Counted from the stretch's first letter, positions 18,916 to 30,186 are shown. The stretch is DNA of 64,000 nucleotides from Ctenosaura bakeri (GCA_948474755.1 CAOLHI010001022.1:434001-498000), one strand, 5' to 3'. Numbers and translations are program-made. The notes: a model not told the origin generated them from the sequence alone.

Positions 18916-20435
18916 TCATAGAATCATAGAATCATAGAAATGTAGAGTTGGAAGAGACCACAGGGGCCATCCAGTCCAACCCCCTGCCATGCAGGAACAC
19001 CCTCAAAGCACTCCCGACAGATGGCCATCAAGCCTCTGCTTAAAAACCTCCAAGGAAGGAGACTCCACTACACTCCGAGGCAACAGATTCCACTGCCGGA
19101 CAGCCCTGACTGTCAGGAAGTTCTTCCTGAGGTTCAAGTGGAATCTCCTTTCCTGCAGCTTGAATCCATTGCTCCTTGTCCTGGTCTCTGGAGCAGCAGA
19201 AAATAAGCCCTCTCCCTCCTCTACGTGGCATCCCTTCGAATATTTAAACATGGCTATCATGTCCCCTCTTAACCTTCTCTTCTGTAGACTAAACATACCC
19301 AGCTCTCTAAGTCTATCCTCATAGGGCATGGCTTCCAGGCCTCTCACCATTTTGGTCGCCCTCCTCTGGACTTGCTCCAGCTTGTCAATATCCTTCTTGA
19401 ATTGGGGTGCCCAGAACTGGACACAGTATTCAAGATGGGGTCTAACCAAAGCAGAGTAGTGGTACCAGTACCTCTCTCGATCTAGACACCATACTCCTAT
19501 TGATGCAGCCAAGAATTGCATTGGCTTTCTTGGTTGCCGCATCACACTGCTGACTCATATTCAGCTTGTGATCTATGAAGACTCCTAGATCCCTTTCACA
19601 TGTACTGCTATCCAGCCACGTGTCCCCCATCCTATATTTCTGTATTCCATTTTTTCTACCTAAGTGTAGGACCTTACACTTCTCTCTGTTGAATTTCATT
19701 TTGTTCGCCTTGGCCCAGCTCTCCAATCTATCCAGGTCATTTTGAATTTTGATCCTGTCCTCCGGTGTATTAGCAACCCCTCCCAATTTGGTATCATCTG
19801 CAAATTTGATGAGCATGCCCTCTATTCCTTCATCCAAGTCATTGATAAAAATATTGAACAGCACTGGGCCCAGGACAGAACCCTGTGGCACCCCACTAGT
19901 CACTTCTCCCCAGGATGAAAAGCAGCCATTCGTGATCACCCTTTGGGTTCGGTCGGTCAACCAATTACAAATCCAACTAACAGTAGCCCTGTCCAGCCCA
20001 CATTTTACTAGCTTCATTGCAAGAATGTCATGGGGAACTTTGTCGAAGGCCTTACTGAAATCGAGATATGCTACATCCACAGCATTCCCTTCATCTATCA
20101 AGCTAGTAACTCTATCATAAAAAGAGAGAAGATTAGTCTGGCATGACTTATTTTTGAGAAATCCATGTTGACTTTTCGTGATTACTGCATTGCTTTCTAA
20201 ATGATTAGAAACTGACTGCTTAATGATCTGCTCCAGGATCTTTCCGGGTACTGATGTCAGGCTGACTGGGCGATAATTATTTGGGTCCTCTTTTTTCCCT
20301 TCTTGAAGATGGAGATAAATTTGCTCTCTTCCAGTCTGCTGGAACTTCTCCTGTCCTCCAAGATTTCTCAAAAATTATAGCAAGCGGTTCCAAAATGACC
20401 TCTGCCAGCTCTTTTAATATCCTAGGATGCAATTC
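18916..20435 (-). mobile_element. CR1 LINE, 5'-truncated, RT region readable
   Basis: The best-preserved LINE here. The 3' end is the repeated ATCATAGA at 18917-18940. The upstream frame (about 19442-20371) shows reverse transcriptase blocks in order: NYRPVSLTSVPGKILEQI, QHGFLKNKSC, YLDFSKAFDKVPHD, SGVPQGSVLGPVLFNIFIND and the catalytic FADDTKLGG. A second frame (19003-19545) carries the C-terminus ending [25 protein letters not shown]. The frame changes once between 19442 and 19545, so the copy is dead. The endonuclease domain is missing. CR1 copies insert by target-primed reverse transcription and are usually 5'-truncated like this. Confidence 0.95.
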
Positions 20436-20477
20436 ATGCTTTGAAAGCACCAGATAAATGCTTTGAAAGCACCAGAT
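20436..20477. repeat. 20-bp tandem duplication at CR1/5S-SINE junction
   Basis: ATGCTTTGAAAGCACCAGAT occurs at 20436-20455 and again at 20458-20477, two bases apart. The repeated string is itself part of the 5S-like sequence. It marks the 5' truncation point of the CR1. Confidence 0.85.
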
Positions 20478-20640
20478 CCTGTCTGATCTTGAAGGTGAAG
20501 CCTTCTTGGATGGGAGACCATCAAGGAATAGCGGGTGCTGTAGGCCATATTCAGAGGAAGTCAATGGAAAGCCATCTCTTAATACTCCTTAGCTAAGAAA
20601 ACTCTATGAAATTTGTGGGGACTCCATAAATGAATGGAGA
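20458..20640 (+). mobile_element. 5S-rRNA-derived SINE
   Basis: 20460-20545 follows the 3' two-thirds of 5S rRNA: CTGTCTGATCTTG, CTTGGATGGGAGACC, and GGGTGCTGTAGGC, which include the internal Pol III promoter region. It continues into a tail (GCTAAGAAAACTCTATGAAA, TGGGGACTCCATAA) that is not 5S rRNA. That makes it a SINE of the 5S-Sauria type and not a 5S gene. Its 5' part is lost at the CR1 junction. Confidence 0.85.
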
Positions 20641-21630
20641 ACAGATACGGTATACTGCCAACCCACAAAACCCTGAGATTCTTGAAAAATTTCACAAAGG
20701 TCCATTGTTGAGACGACTGGCTGTATGGTACTCACAGTCTAGTACAAAAGTAGGCAATTGTGAGAGGCTGAGGGGCTGCATTAGCTCCCCCAGGAGAACT
20801 TGGAAAGTGGCACCTCCTCCACTGCACCTCTCCACAAAAAGAAAAATTAAATTAAAAATGATCCCCGGATGCCCCCAAGCCTCCTCTACGGAATGCAGAG
20901 GTCATTTTTGACAAGCATTTGAGGCACCCTGGTCATTTTAGGTCCAGGAGAGGCCTTTTTTTAACAACAGGAAGTGACCTATTTTTTTTTCAAAGCCTCT
21001 CTTGTTCTGAAAATCTCATGAAAATCTCCCCATGCTCTCTATACTGCATTTGGGGGCATTTGGAGGCCAAAAATATTGGGTTGGGGGGTAGGGTGGGGTT
21101 TTTTGGGCCTTGTTTTGCACTTTTTACCCCCTGGGACTCTTGTGACCACAAAAAGAGCCTTAGGGGCTGCATGTGGTCCATGGATCACAGTTTGCCCATC
21201 ACTGCTATAGAAAAAGAGAGCCCGTAGTTCTGAAAGTACTTTTGCCTTTTGGAGACTTTCTTCCCCTGTTCCACTTACCCCTTTTATATGGCAATATTCT
21301 TTGTATTTATTTGTTACCTTTTTATTATACTCTTCTTTTGAGGAGCTTAGCTGTATATATGGGCCTCTCTTACCTTTTTTCTTCTTCAGAACAGCTCTGT
21401 GAGGTAGGTTAGGCTGAGAGAGAGTGTCAAGTTCAAAGGCCTAAATCTAATGGTTTGGCCCACTGGATCAATGTAGCTTTCTTAAAGAACCCCAAAATAC
21501 ACTGAAATGGATCTGCCACCTTTCTGTTGCCCCTGCTCCTATGCTTTTTAAAAACTACCCTGAGAGGAACTGGGAATCATGACAGTACACTTTTGTGCTA
21601 TGGTAGTGGAACATGGAAAATGGAGTTCTG
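20641..21630. other. No gene seen around the hAT-like element
   Basis: Apart from the hAT-like sequence at 20740-21204, nothing is recognised. Several short frames lack any domain. Confidence 0.4.
20740..21204. mobile_element. hAT-like element
   Basis: The right end ATCACAGTTTGCCCATCACTG is the complement of a CAGTGATGGGCAAACTGTG-type hAT end. The left end (GTAGGCAATTGTGAGAGGCTGAGG) is degenerate and no 8-bp duplication is visible. Non-coding. Confidence 0.5.
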
Positions 21631-21637
21631 ATACCAG

Positions 21638-22632
21638 TGTTACCCTGTTTACTGGGGTCCCGGGAGGGACACCTAATTAACCAAACAACAACACACTTTG
21701 GGGAAAATTAGCTTAGAGCACTGCTGGAAAAACGAGAGGCAGGGTAACGCAGCAGGATCTTGTAACCTAATGTTTACGGGGTCAGGCCAAGTCAAGAAGC
21801 AAATTGTGTTGGAAATTAAGGAATGATCTTTATTAAATACAGGCACACAATGTAAGCAACACACTCACACAGGTAACTAAGGAAAATAAAGGTTTGAGTT
21901 GGATAGCGGGATTTTTGAGAAGGATAGTTGATTCAGGTGATACGGAACCTGTTCCTGGAGCCCGGAAAGAAGATAGAGAGCGATGCTGGGGTGGGATGTA
22001 GCTCAGCACGTGGAGCTGAGGGGAAGCTCGCCAAGCAAAGCAGCGGCAAGGCGGTCTGGAACTCGGGAGCGATCTGAGGAAGGTCTCAGAAACGGGTTTT
22101 TATAGAGAGAAATGTAACTGCAGGCTATGCCATACTTGGGGAAAACAATGAATTTCGGGCGCGGGACAAAGCTTTGGAAAGGTCAAAATTTAGCATGATT
22201 GAGTTAAGTCCAAACTGACAAAGAGGTAGCTAGTATGCAAACGCAGAGTGCTTGGCGTTTGAGTATTCAGCTTGCCAAGTTAGCTGTCAGAATATAAAGA
22301 TATGCAAAAGGTCTTGTAGTACTTTTGAGATTGTGAGAAAGAAGTTGGTAGCATAAGATTTTTTAGGGCCTTTCTGCACTACACTCTTATAATGCTGTTA
22401 TTCCACTTTCAACATCCAGTGGATTCTGGGATTTGTAGTTTATTGAGGCCAAAGAGCCCTCTGGTTGACAATTCTAAATGCCTGTCCCTAAACTGCAAAG
22501 CTCACAATTCCAAAGGATGTTGAAATCTGATACAGGATTGAGAGGAAGGTCTCTCTTGAGGATCTCAGAGCTTGGGGAGGCTTAAATGGGGAAATACGAC
22601 CTGTCAGATAGCCCGGGCCTAAACCATATACA
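21638..22632 (-). mobile_element. Solo LTR of an endogenous retroelement
   Basis: On the minus strand it ends with CAGGGTAACA. It shares with the 29 kb LTR the blocks GACCTTTCC-AAAGCTTTGTCCCG, CAGATCGCTC, TATAAAAA, AATAAAGAT and CTGACCCCGTAAACATT. About 830 bp remain after removing an inserted MITE. No internal coding region flanks it, so it is a solo LTR. The right boundary is approximate. Confidence 0.7.
22366..22530. mobile_element. F1 MITE inside the solo LTR
   Basis: Starts GGGCCTTTCTGCACTACAC and runs through both arms to GGATGTTGAAA, where the right terminus is lost. It accounts for the extra length of this LTR relative to the 29 kb copy. Confidence 0.75.
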
Positions 22633-23352
22633 GTGATCTTAAACACTGATGTTAATGGCTAAAGAGGGCTCGTTGCTCTTCAGGTGGTAATGTGTATTAT
22701 TTCATTTACTTCCAAATGTGCTAAGGCAGCCTTTGGTACTTTCCTCATTTTGCTGAAGGGAGCCCTGGTACAATAAGCAGTCATTTATTTGTGTGTATCT
22801 CTCTTATTTATGGATGTAGATGAGTTCCACAGTGACAATATTTAGATGATTATAGAGATGTCCAGCAAAGCTAAAACATTCATCAAAAGTGAAAGAGAAC
22901 TTCAGTGAGCACTTTCAGGAAGCAGGGAAAAAAAATTAAGGAATGTTGATCTCTTCTCTGGACATAATTGGTCAAGCCAAAAGTTTGTTTAAAGCTAATG
23001 GGAGCTGATAAGAGTGACAAAGAATGAGTGACCATTTAAGATGACATCAGTTTACTGTACAATGTGCTATGCAGGTGGGGCTGGGGAAATAAAATTGTCT
23101 TGGGGAATTCCTATCACATTTATCCTGGCACAAATTCTGAACAAAAAAACTCCCCACAAGAAATGTTAACATTTGGATTGTCATGATTTCAGCTCGAAGG
23201 CATTAAACCTTACTAACCTTCTGATGTAAATCAGAAGGCTTGCCAAAGGACAGTCAAAATTCCAGTGTCATGTATGGCTATTTCACTTTCTCTCTCATTT
23301 TTCTCCTACCCTAGCTTTTGTTTTATACTAGTGATATTCAGCAGCCGTGCTT
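22633..23352. other. No gene seen
   Basis: Unique-looking AT-rich DNA. No coding or RNA signal recognised. Confidence 0.4.
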
Positions 23353-23360
23353 GTGAAAGC

Positions 23361-24174
23361 CAGTGGTGTATTTATGTCTTTTGCTCCAGGTCTCAAGTCA
23401 AGTCTCAAGTAGAGTCTCAAATCCTTGCAAGATACTTTCAAGTCAAGTCTTAAGTCTGGGAGTCAACATTATACTCCAAGTCTTAAGTCTGGGAGTCAAC
23501 ATTATACTCCAAACCTATATTCTAGAATTCCAGTCAGTTTTCACAATTTAAGCAGAGACAGTCCTCCACATTTGTGATTTTGCCATCTGCAGCTTTCGAA
23601 GTAGGGAATAGGATCCTTCTTACTTCTGAAGCTGGAAGCTGTTTTGAAAGTGGGGAGTAGGATCTTTCTTACACTCCATTACTGAAGCTTCAAGGGCTTT
23701 AGAAAGAAGGATCCTTCCTCTTCAAGCCCACTGCCTAACACACTCGCTGTTCCCTGCTGAGAAACATGCCCTGCACTCTGGGAGTGAGTCTTAGCTTCTG
23801 CTCTTATGAAACGTTTCAGAAGGCTCCTCTGATATGCAGTGGGGACTGGCTGCTGAGCAGAGTTCAACCCTGCCTCAAACCTAATCTGTTTGCTAACCCT
23901 CCGAGAAATTCACCCACACTTTGGGCTTGAGATAAGATTGTCATGTAACTAGTAGGCACAAAGGGATGGAAGCATTGTTCAAAGTTGTAAGGTTTCTGGG
24001 TGAATCTGTTATGTTACTGAACCAAGGGCAGCAAGTCAGTCACTAAAAATATACAAGTCTCAAGTTGAGTGAAGTCAGTATGTCCTTTATTGCCAAGTCG
24101 AGTCCAAGTTGAGTCACTGAAGCGACTGAAGTCTGACTTGAGTCCGAGTCAATTGACTCAAGTCTACATCACTG
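23361..24174. mobile_element. hAT-like family F4, copy 1
   Basis: 814 bp. Ends CAGTGGTGTA and TACATCACTG, with flanks GTGAAAGC (23353-23360) and GTAAGAGC (24175-24182), six of eight matching. Subterminal DNA is packed with AAGTC/GACTT units: CTCAAGTCAAGTCTCAAGT on the left, and a GACTTGAGTCCGAGTCAAT string on the right. Non-autonomous. Confidence 0.85.
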
Positions 24175-24177
24175 GTA

Positions 24178-24383
24178 AGAGCCACTGTGGTGTAGTGGTT
24201 TGACTGTTGGACTAGCACTCCAGAGACCATAGTCTGAATCCCTGCTCAGCCATGGAAACCCACTGGGTGACTTTGGGTAAGTCACACTCTCTCAGTGGAA
24301 GAAGAAGGGAATGGCACTTGCCAAGAAAATCTTACAATAATGTCTCTGCAAGTCAGAGCCAACTTGAAGGCACAACATATCAA
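24178..24383 (+). mobile_element. Sauria-type SINE
   Basis: Plus-oriented copy with a tRNA-like head GAGCCACTGTGGTGTAGTGG, the body AACCCACTGGGTGACTTTGG, and the 3' end AAGTCAGAGCCAACTTGAAG followed by GCACAACAT. It begins inside the target duplication of the preceding hAT-like element. Confidence 0.88.
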
Positions 24384-24879
24384 TGCCAAGATGCTGCCTC
24401 AGGGTTCATACTGTAAATCTCTGTATGCGGAGTGATACACTGAGTGTTCTATGCAACCCTTGTGCTGAATGTCCAGGTTGTCCCACAATGTGCTAACTGA
24501 TGTGCATGCATACCCACACTGCATATGCAGCTCTGCTTCTGCAACTTTCAATGGAACTGGGCATTCTGCATCAGACAAATATCTCCCGCAGTTTCTATCA
24601 ACTGAAATAATGTGTCTGGAAAGTTTCAAGACCATCTGCGTTATCCTACCTGCTCTGATGCATGCAGCAGCACCCCCATTCATGTACAGTGTCTACATAT
24701 GGCATTACACACATACATCAGTGCACTCCTGCAGTTCTTTGTTTATTGGCCATATGTTCTGATGGTATGATGCTTTACTTGGAATATTCCCTGGTACTGT
24801 GTCCATAAATCTATTGAGGGTGAGTGAGGTTGGTATGGAAGATCTTGTCTTGGAAGAAGGACAAGGCTTGAACCTGCTG

Positions 24880-25105
24880 ATTCCACTTTAACCACCCTGG
24901 CTTCATCCTACAGATACCTGGGACTTGTAGTTTGATGAAGTATTTAGAACTCTGTAGGGCATTCCATTGAAATATACATTATTGATGTCTGGCAGAGAAT
25001 TCTAAGTATCTCATAAAACTACAAATAATAGGATTCCACAGGATGGAGGCGGAAGAGTAAAAGTGATAAGCAAGGTGATAGAACAATGTAGTGTAGATGT
25101 ACACT
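24880..25105. repeat. Older foldback element, diverged
   Basis: Shares with 3393-3822 the arms CACTTTAACCACC, CTGGGACTTGTAGTTTG and AGGATTCCACAGGATGGA. Ends are eroded. Confidence 0.5.
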
Positions 25106-25284
25106 ATATGACATTTTGGTTTATTCCAGTTAATTTGTTCTATTAGGAAAAGCACCTGGCATGCACACACGGCATTGGGCAGAATCCTAGTGCTGTGCTA
25201 TGTTTGCAAACATATGCCAGTGCTTCTCTGCTGGTCTAGGCAGTGGTGGCAAAAAAGAGAGAAGTCCACACCTTCCTCGTGTTT

Positions 25285-25365
25285 GGCAGAGACAGTCCTG
25301 ATTAATCCTGTCATCCCACTAATTCAGCTACTTTACAAATATTTCAGCGCCTATCTGGAGTGATT
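25285..25365 (+). repeat. Family A fragment
   Basis: GGCAGAGACAGTCCTGATTAA and TGTCATCCCACTAATTCAGC match the start of family A. Only the head is present. Confidence 0.5.
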
Positions 25366-25516
25366 GAAAGTGCAGAGTTTCCAGGACTTTTTGTTTTAAT
25401 GTTACTTGCATATCTTGAGATACATCAGGTTTCCTGTTTCAAAGTGGTATTTTTCTCCAGGACCTCAGATCCACATGGCTATTTCTCTTTTCATTCACCC
25501 TTCTCATTTCTTCTTA

Positions 25517-26463
25517 GGCCCTTTCCACACTACACTGCTATAATGCTACTATTCTCCTTCCAGCATCCTATGGCATCCTGGGGTTTGCAGTTTAGGGAGG
25601 GGCATTTAGAATTCTCAGCCAGACAGCTGTTGGGCCTCAGTAAACTACAAACCCAGAATTCCACAGAATGTTGAAAGTGGAATAATAGCACTATAACAGT
25701 GTAGTGAGGAAATGACAGTGATGTATTTAAGTCTTTTACTTCGAGTCTCAAGTCAAGTCTATGTCCTTGAAGATACTTTCAAGTCAAGTCTTTAGTCAAG
25801 TCTCAAGTCTAGGAGGCAATTTTATACCCCAACATATATTGCAGAATTTCTGGAGAGAGTCAAATAAAGTCAGTTTTGAAAATGTAAGCAGAGTTGGCCT
25901 TCCACATTTGCAGTTTTGCCATCTGCAGTTTCAGAAATGGGGAATAGGATCCTTCTTACTCCGCCTTCCTAAGACTGGAAGCTTTTGTTCCAATGGGCAT
26001 TTGCTGTTTGCCTCTGAGAAATGCACCCTATATTTTGGGATTGAGTCGTGTCTTCTACTTTGTCGAAAAGTTTTAGAAGTTTTCTAAAAGTTTTTAGAAA
26101 AGTTTTTAGTTTTCTGATATGCAGTGAGGACAGGCTGCTAAGCAGACCTCAAGCCTGCCTCAAGTCCCTTGCCTAACCCATTTGCTGTTCCCTTCTGAGA
26201 AACGTACCCACACTTTGGGCTTAAGATGGATCATCATGGGACCAGTAGGCAAAAAGAGATTGAACAGCTGTTCTGGATGAATGCGTTTTATGTTACTGAA
26301 CCAAGGGCAGCAAGTCAGTCATTAAAACTATACAAGTCTCAAGTTGAGTCGGGTCAGTGCCTCATTTATTGCTGAGTCAAGTCCAAGTCGAGTCACTGAA
26401 GCGACTTAAGTCCGACTTGAGTCCAAATCAATTGACTCGAGTCTACATCACTGGGAAATGGCC
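25517..26463. mobile_element. F1 MITE containing a nested hAT-like element
   Basis: MITE sequence 25517-25715 starts GGCCCTTTCCACAC and stops at GAGGAAATGA. It resumes after the hAT-like element as GGAAATGGCC (26454-26463). Outer flanks are TTA on both sides (25514-25516 and 26464-26466), so the MITE itself has a perfect 3-bp duplication. Confidence 0.93.
25716..26453. mobile_element. hAT-like family F4, copy 2 (nested)
   Basis: 738 bp. Ends CAGTGATGTA and TACATCACTG, with flanks GGAAATGA (25708-25715) and GGAAATGG (26454-26461), seven of eight matching. Both flanks are the terminal GGAAATGGCC of the F1 MITE. Same AAGTC-rich ends as copies 1 and 3. Confidence 0.92.
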
Positions 26464-26559
26464 TTAGAGTGTTGTTCTTGGATTGTCTGTGGACATGTTT
26501 TCCTTGATCTCCGTATTCACTTCCTCTCTCCTTTGAATTCTTTCCCTCCCTCATCTCCC

Positions 26560-26882
26560 TGGAAGACCTTATGAGAGGGGCTGCCCCACGAAGTCTAAAG
26601 CTTCAGTTTCTCTTTTCTCCTCTCACTTTCCCCCTTTCTTCTTGGTTTACTTCAGCTTCTGCAAACTGTGTTCCAAATGCAGTTTACATTCAATGAACTC
26701 AGTGGAGGTGGGGTGGGGGGACAGGAGAGGAAGGGGCAAAATCTTGGCCTTCCCAAAAGGCAAAAGCAAACTCCTGCAGCCTCTACTAGCTTGTATGTTC
26801 ATACTCCTTAATCACTTTTGCCATCTGGACCTCAGTCTGGTGTTGCTTGGCTGCACGTGTCCCAATTTTCTCCTGTGAAATG
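26560..26882 (+). repeat. Interspersed repeat family A
   Basis: Contains CTTCAGCTTCTGCAAACTG, GCAAAAGCAAACTCCTGCAG, TTGCTTGGCTGCACGTGTCC and CTCCTGTGAAATG, the family order. A 78-codon frame across it is not a gene. Confidence 0.6.
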
Positions 26883-28154
26883 GGTGTAAAAAGCTATGGT
26901 AAAATGGCTCTGAAGGAAGTGAGGTGCTGGAGAAATAGACTCAGATCTAGCAGGGTTTTTCTGCCTTCTTTTACTGCCATCAGCGCAATCCTGGAAAAAA
27001 TGCAACCCCTAGAATAAAGCATTTAGCATAGTGATCACTCAGTTCTGTCTTTATTGCACATGTAAAATAAATGCACTATGCAAACTCCTTGGGGCAATCC
27101 ATGAAACATCCTCAGCATTGATGGCTGTGAGAACAAAGATATCATTCCTAATTCAAGGCTCAGTTTTGAGAGGCTGGACACCTTCACTTACTAGGTTTAC
27201 TGGAGTGCGAAATCAGTCTAGTGTGTTTTAATGTTCATTCATACTAATCTCAAGGACAAAAACTAGCTGATTTTCTTCCTGACAGGATTATAATGTCTTA
27301 ATGATTTTTTTTTTCCTTGTAAAGGACACTAAAAATTGAAGTGTTCAGCTTGACTAAACTCTCCTGGATATTTTCAGTGCTTTTTGGCTTGTTCACCTTC
27401 CCACCTCTGAACTGCCATGGGATTCTGTGTCATCCAGATTTTCTTATTAAATTATTATTTGGGGGTGAAGTGTTGGAAGGGGGGGCTTGAGTTAGAAAGG
27501 GCTGCTATTTTTAGCCCAAGCAATGAAATCTCAGCTGCTGGTGACGTCGGTGCTGAAATGTCAGTGTGAAACAGATTGGAACAAATTAAGAGCGTGGTGC
27601 TGTCATCGAGAGAGGCAGGCGGCTTGCCAGTGGGGCTGTAGCTGGATGTACTGAAGATACTGTGTGTGTTTAGTGGGGCGGGGGGGAGATAATTTGAACA
27701 AGCAAAACCCCATGTCGTTCACCCCACTTACCCCCCCACACACAAAAAAACTCCAAAAGGTCAAAGAAAAGTCACTTTTGGATACATTACCTTCCAGTTA
27801 TAGTCTGAATGGGAAAAAGGGAGACACCAGCAAATAATCTCTTAGGAACAAACAACTGTTATTTCCAGAATGATTGTGTATTTAACAAACTGGGTCAAGT
27901 CCTCTTCTGATGTCATACCTATGACTCACGTCAAGGAACAAGGTAGCCCTTTGTGTCTTGTTGTTCCTTTACCCAGTGGTGATGATGCAGAAACAGGAAG
28001 GAGGAGGCAAGTTTTGAAATCCTTATTAGATGTTATTTGAGTTCATTAATCTCTAATGGTTGGTTCCTGGAACACTCAGGAAATATATTGGAAAGAGGAA
28101 GCTTTGGATATGTTGAAACTGAGCTGCAGAACACTTTTTAAAAATGTAGTTTAA
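26883..28154. other. No gene seen; holds a possible regulatory block
   Basis: No recognised repeat in most of it. 27490-27640 is described separately as a candidate regulatory block. G-rich and C-rich runs occur near 27477-27486, 27678-27687 and 27733-27739. Confidence 0.4.
27490..27640. promoter_or_regulatory. Candidate enhancer-like block
   Basis: A repeat-free stretch with a perfect MEF2-type site CTATTTTTAG (27505-27514), an E-box CAGCTG (27532-27537) and a CRE-like TGACGTCG (27542-27549) within 45 bp. Motif matches alone are weak evidence. Function is inferred from clustering and the absence of repeats. Confidence 0.3.
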
Positions 28155-28487
28155 GTGTTTGAAGGGATGTCATTTCAAGGAGGGAGTGGGCTTGTTTTCC
28201 CCTGCTCTAGAGACTAGGACAAGAAGCAATGGATTCAAGCTGCAGGGAAGGAGATTCCACCTGAACCTCAGGAAGAACTTCCTGAAGGTCAGAGCTGTCC
28301 AGCAGTGGAATGTGCTGCCTCAAAGTGTGGTGGAGTCTCCTTCTCTGGAGGTTTTTAAGCAGAGGCTGGATGGCCATCTGTTGGGAATGCTTTGGTGGGT
28401 GTTCCTGCATTGGAGAGGGTTGGACTGGATGGCCCCTGTGGTCTCTTCCAACTCTGTGATTCTATGATTCTATGATCCCTTCCTCCC
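28155..28487 (+). mobile_element. CR1 LINE 3' end
   Basis: Plus-strand CR1 tail ending CTGTGATTCTATGATTCTATG. It encodes [25 protein letters not shown], then QRLDGHLLGMLWWVF. Well preserved. Confidence 0.92.
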
Positions 28488-29011
28488 CTGTGGGAGATAG
28501 GGCTGGTTGCTTCAGAAACCCTGATGGCTACTCTCCTGTTATGGCTTTTGCCACAGGGGGAGAGTGGAACAGGCTCCTTGTTGTTTTCTTGCTTCAGCAA
28601 AGTGATGGCAAGTGCCCTTTCTGGGGTGTAATAGTACCATCCCTGTAGCTCAGAAGGCATTAATGGGCTCACCGTGGCTCATGGGTGGCCTTGCATCTGA
28701 AAGCCACTACATTAACATCCAGGATTTTCCCCCTCTGCCCCTCCTTTTTTGGTTTGTTTATCACTTGCCAAATAAAATCTCCTGAGAAGCACAAAGTTTG
28801 CACATTATTTTCTGACCTTTGTGTTAGCCTAAACAAGGGTCTTGTCTCATCATAGGGTTTCTGAGGTAAAGGGCGTTCAGGAAGGGTTAACCACTGCCTT
28901 CTTCTGCCCAGTGCTAATTTCTTCAGAGTTGGCTAAAGTGCCATTTCCAGATTCCCTGCCAAGTGTCATTCCTGACTACAAGGATGCTTGGGAGATTTTT
29001 TAAGGGATACC
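28488..29011. other. No gene seen
   Basis: Nothing recognised between the CR1 end and the LTR. Confidence 0.4.
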
Positions 29012-29873
29012 TGTGTTACTATGGTTCAGACATATCCGGTGATAGTACTAGATATCTCTTGATATCAAACTTATTTGGCCTTCATTTGACCTTTTTCTGC
29101 TACCCTGCTCCACGTGTTTGCGAGGCCACCGGACAAGCATGTAAACAGGCGCGGCCGGTTAATGGTTGGACATTCCAGTTCCCACTTAGGCAGGCAGATT
29201 AATGCCACTCCGTTGCTTCAGGGACCTCTTTTGCAGACACACCTTGCTTAAGCGTGACTTTACACAAAGCTGGCGCTCTCGCAATGCTAAGCCATTTGCA
29301 TACTGGCTACTCTATTGTTAAATCTGCGCTAAGCTGATCATGTAAAACTTGACCTTTCCCTAAGCTTTGTCCCGATCCAAACTCGCATTGTTCTCACCGA
29401 GTATGACATGACCTGTAGGCACAATCCACCCTATAAAAAGTCCCTGATTCCGAGCCCAACTCAGATCGCTCCTGAGTTTCATCCAGCCTTGCTGTCGGTT
29501 TGTCCAGAGAGCTCGCCTCAGCGAACCACGCTGAGCTTTCTACCCTGCAATCCTCCGCTTTTCTCCAGGGCTACGAGATAAGGTGTTGTATCACCCATTT
29601 CCCCCGAAAACTCTCATTTCCACTTTTTAGTTAGCTGTGTGCTTGTGTTGTCTTTTCTGTTGTTTGTCCTTTAATAAAAATATAATTTTTACTATTTTAA
29701 ACTTGTCTGACCGCTCTTTTGACCTGACCCCGTAGACATTGGGTTACAAGATCCCTGCTAAGTTATGCTGCCTCTCGCTAGCCTAAGAGAGTGCTTGAGT
29801 TAATTTCCCCATCTTGTGTTTTTGCTTGGTTATTTGGGCACCCCTCCTGGGACCCCCAGAATACAGGGTAACA
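29012..29873 (+). mobile_element. Solo LTR of an endogenous retroelement
   Basis: About 862 bp, starting TGTGTTAC and ending GGGTAACA. It has a TATA box CTATAAAAAG (29431-29440) and a poly(A) signal AATAAA (29673-29678), the expected U3-R order. It is homologous to 21638-22632 in the opposite orientation. No gag-, pol- or env-like frames flank it. Boundaries and target duplication are uncertain. Confidence 0.75.
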
Positions 29874-29875
29874 CC

Positions 29876-30186
29876 GGGGTACAAAATGAGAGCTGGCAAA
29901 TGATCATTTCCCCCAATGAAATGTTGTTTGCAGTCTCCAAATTTCTAGCACTGGAGTAGCTTAAAGCTTCTATTGAGCACTGAGAGGAAAAGGGACAGGC
30001 AAAATTACCAAAGGAATGGGAACACAGCAAATGTAAGAATTCTAGGAGTGAATTGTTTTCAGTATCTCACTCTTTGAAATGCTAGAAATTTGAGGAGTGA
30101 AGGAAAATTTAATTTGGGGGTAGAAGAATTATTATTTGTGTTGGCAATGCCCTCATCTCACTTCTCACCCTTAGCTACAGATCTGG
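29876..30186. repeat. Interspersed repeat family B
   Basis: Shares AAAATGAGAGC, ATGCTAGAAATTTGAGGAGTG-like and GCAATGCCCTCATCTC blocks with 31430-31858 and 36180-36500. The right end reads TTAGCTACAGATCTG, complement of CAGATCTGTAGCTAA. The CAG-TGTAGCT ends suggest a hAT-like origin. Non-coding. Confidence 0.5.

Noticed and set aside
19003..20371. Host protein-coding gene
   Set aside because: The reverse transcriptase motifs and the ATCATAGA-type 3' end identify a CR1 LINE. The frame is broken once and the 5' half is missing.
20458..20545. 5S rRNA gene
   Set aside because: The 5' third is missing and the sequence continues into a SINE tail, so it is a SINE of 5S origin.
21638..29873. A single provirus with inverted LTRs and internal genes
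   Set aside because: LTRs are in opposite orientation, diverged, and the 6.4 kb between them holds SINE, hAT-like, MITE and CR1 DNA with no gag, pol or env frame.
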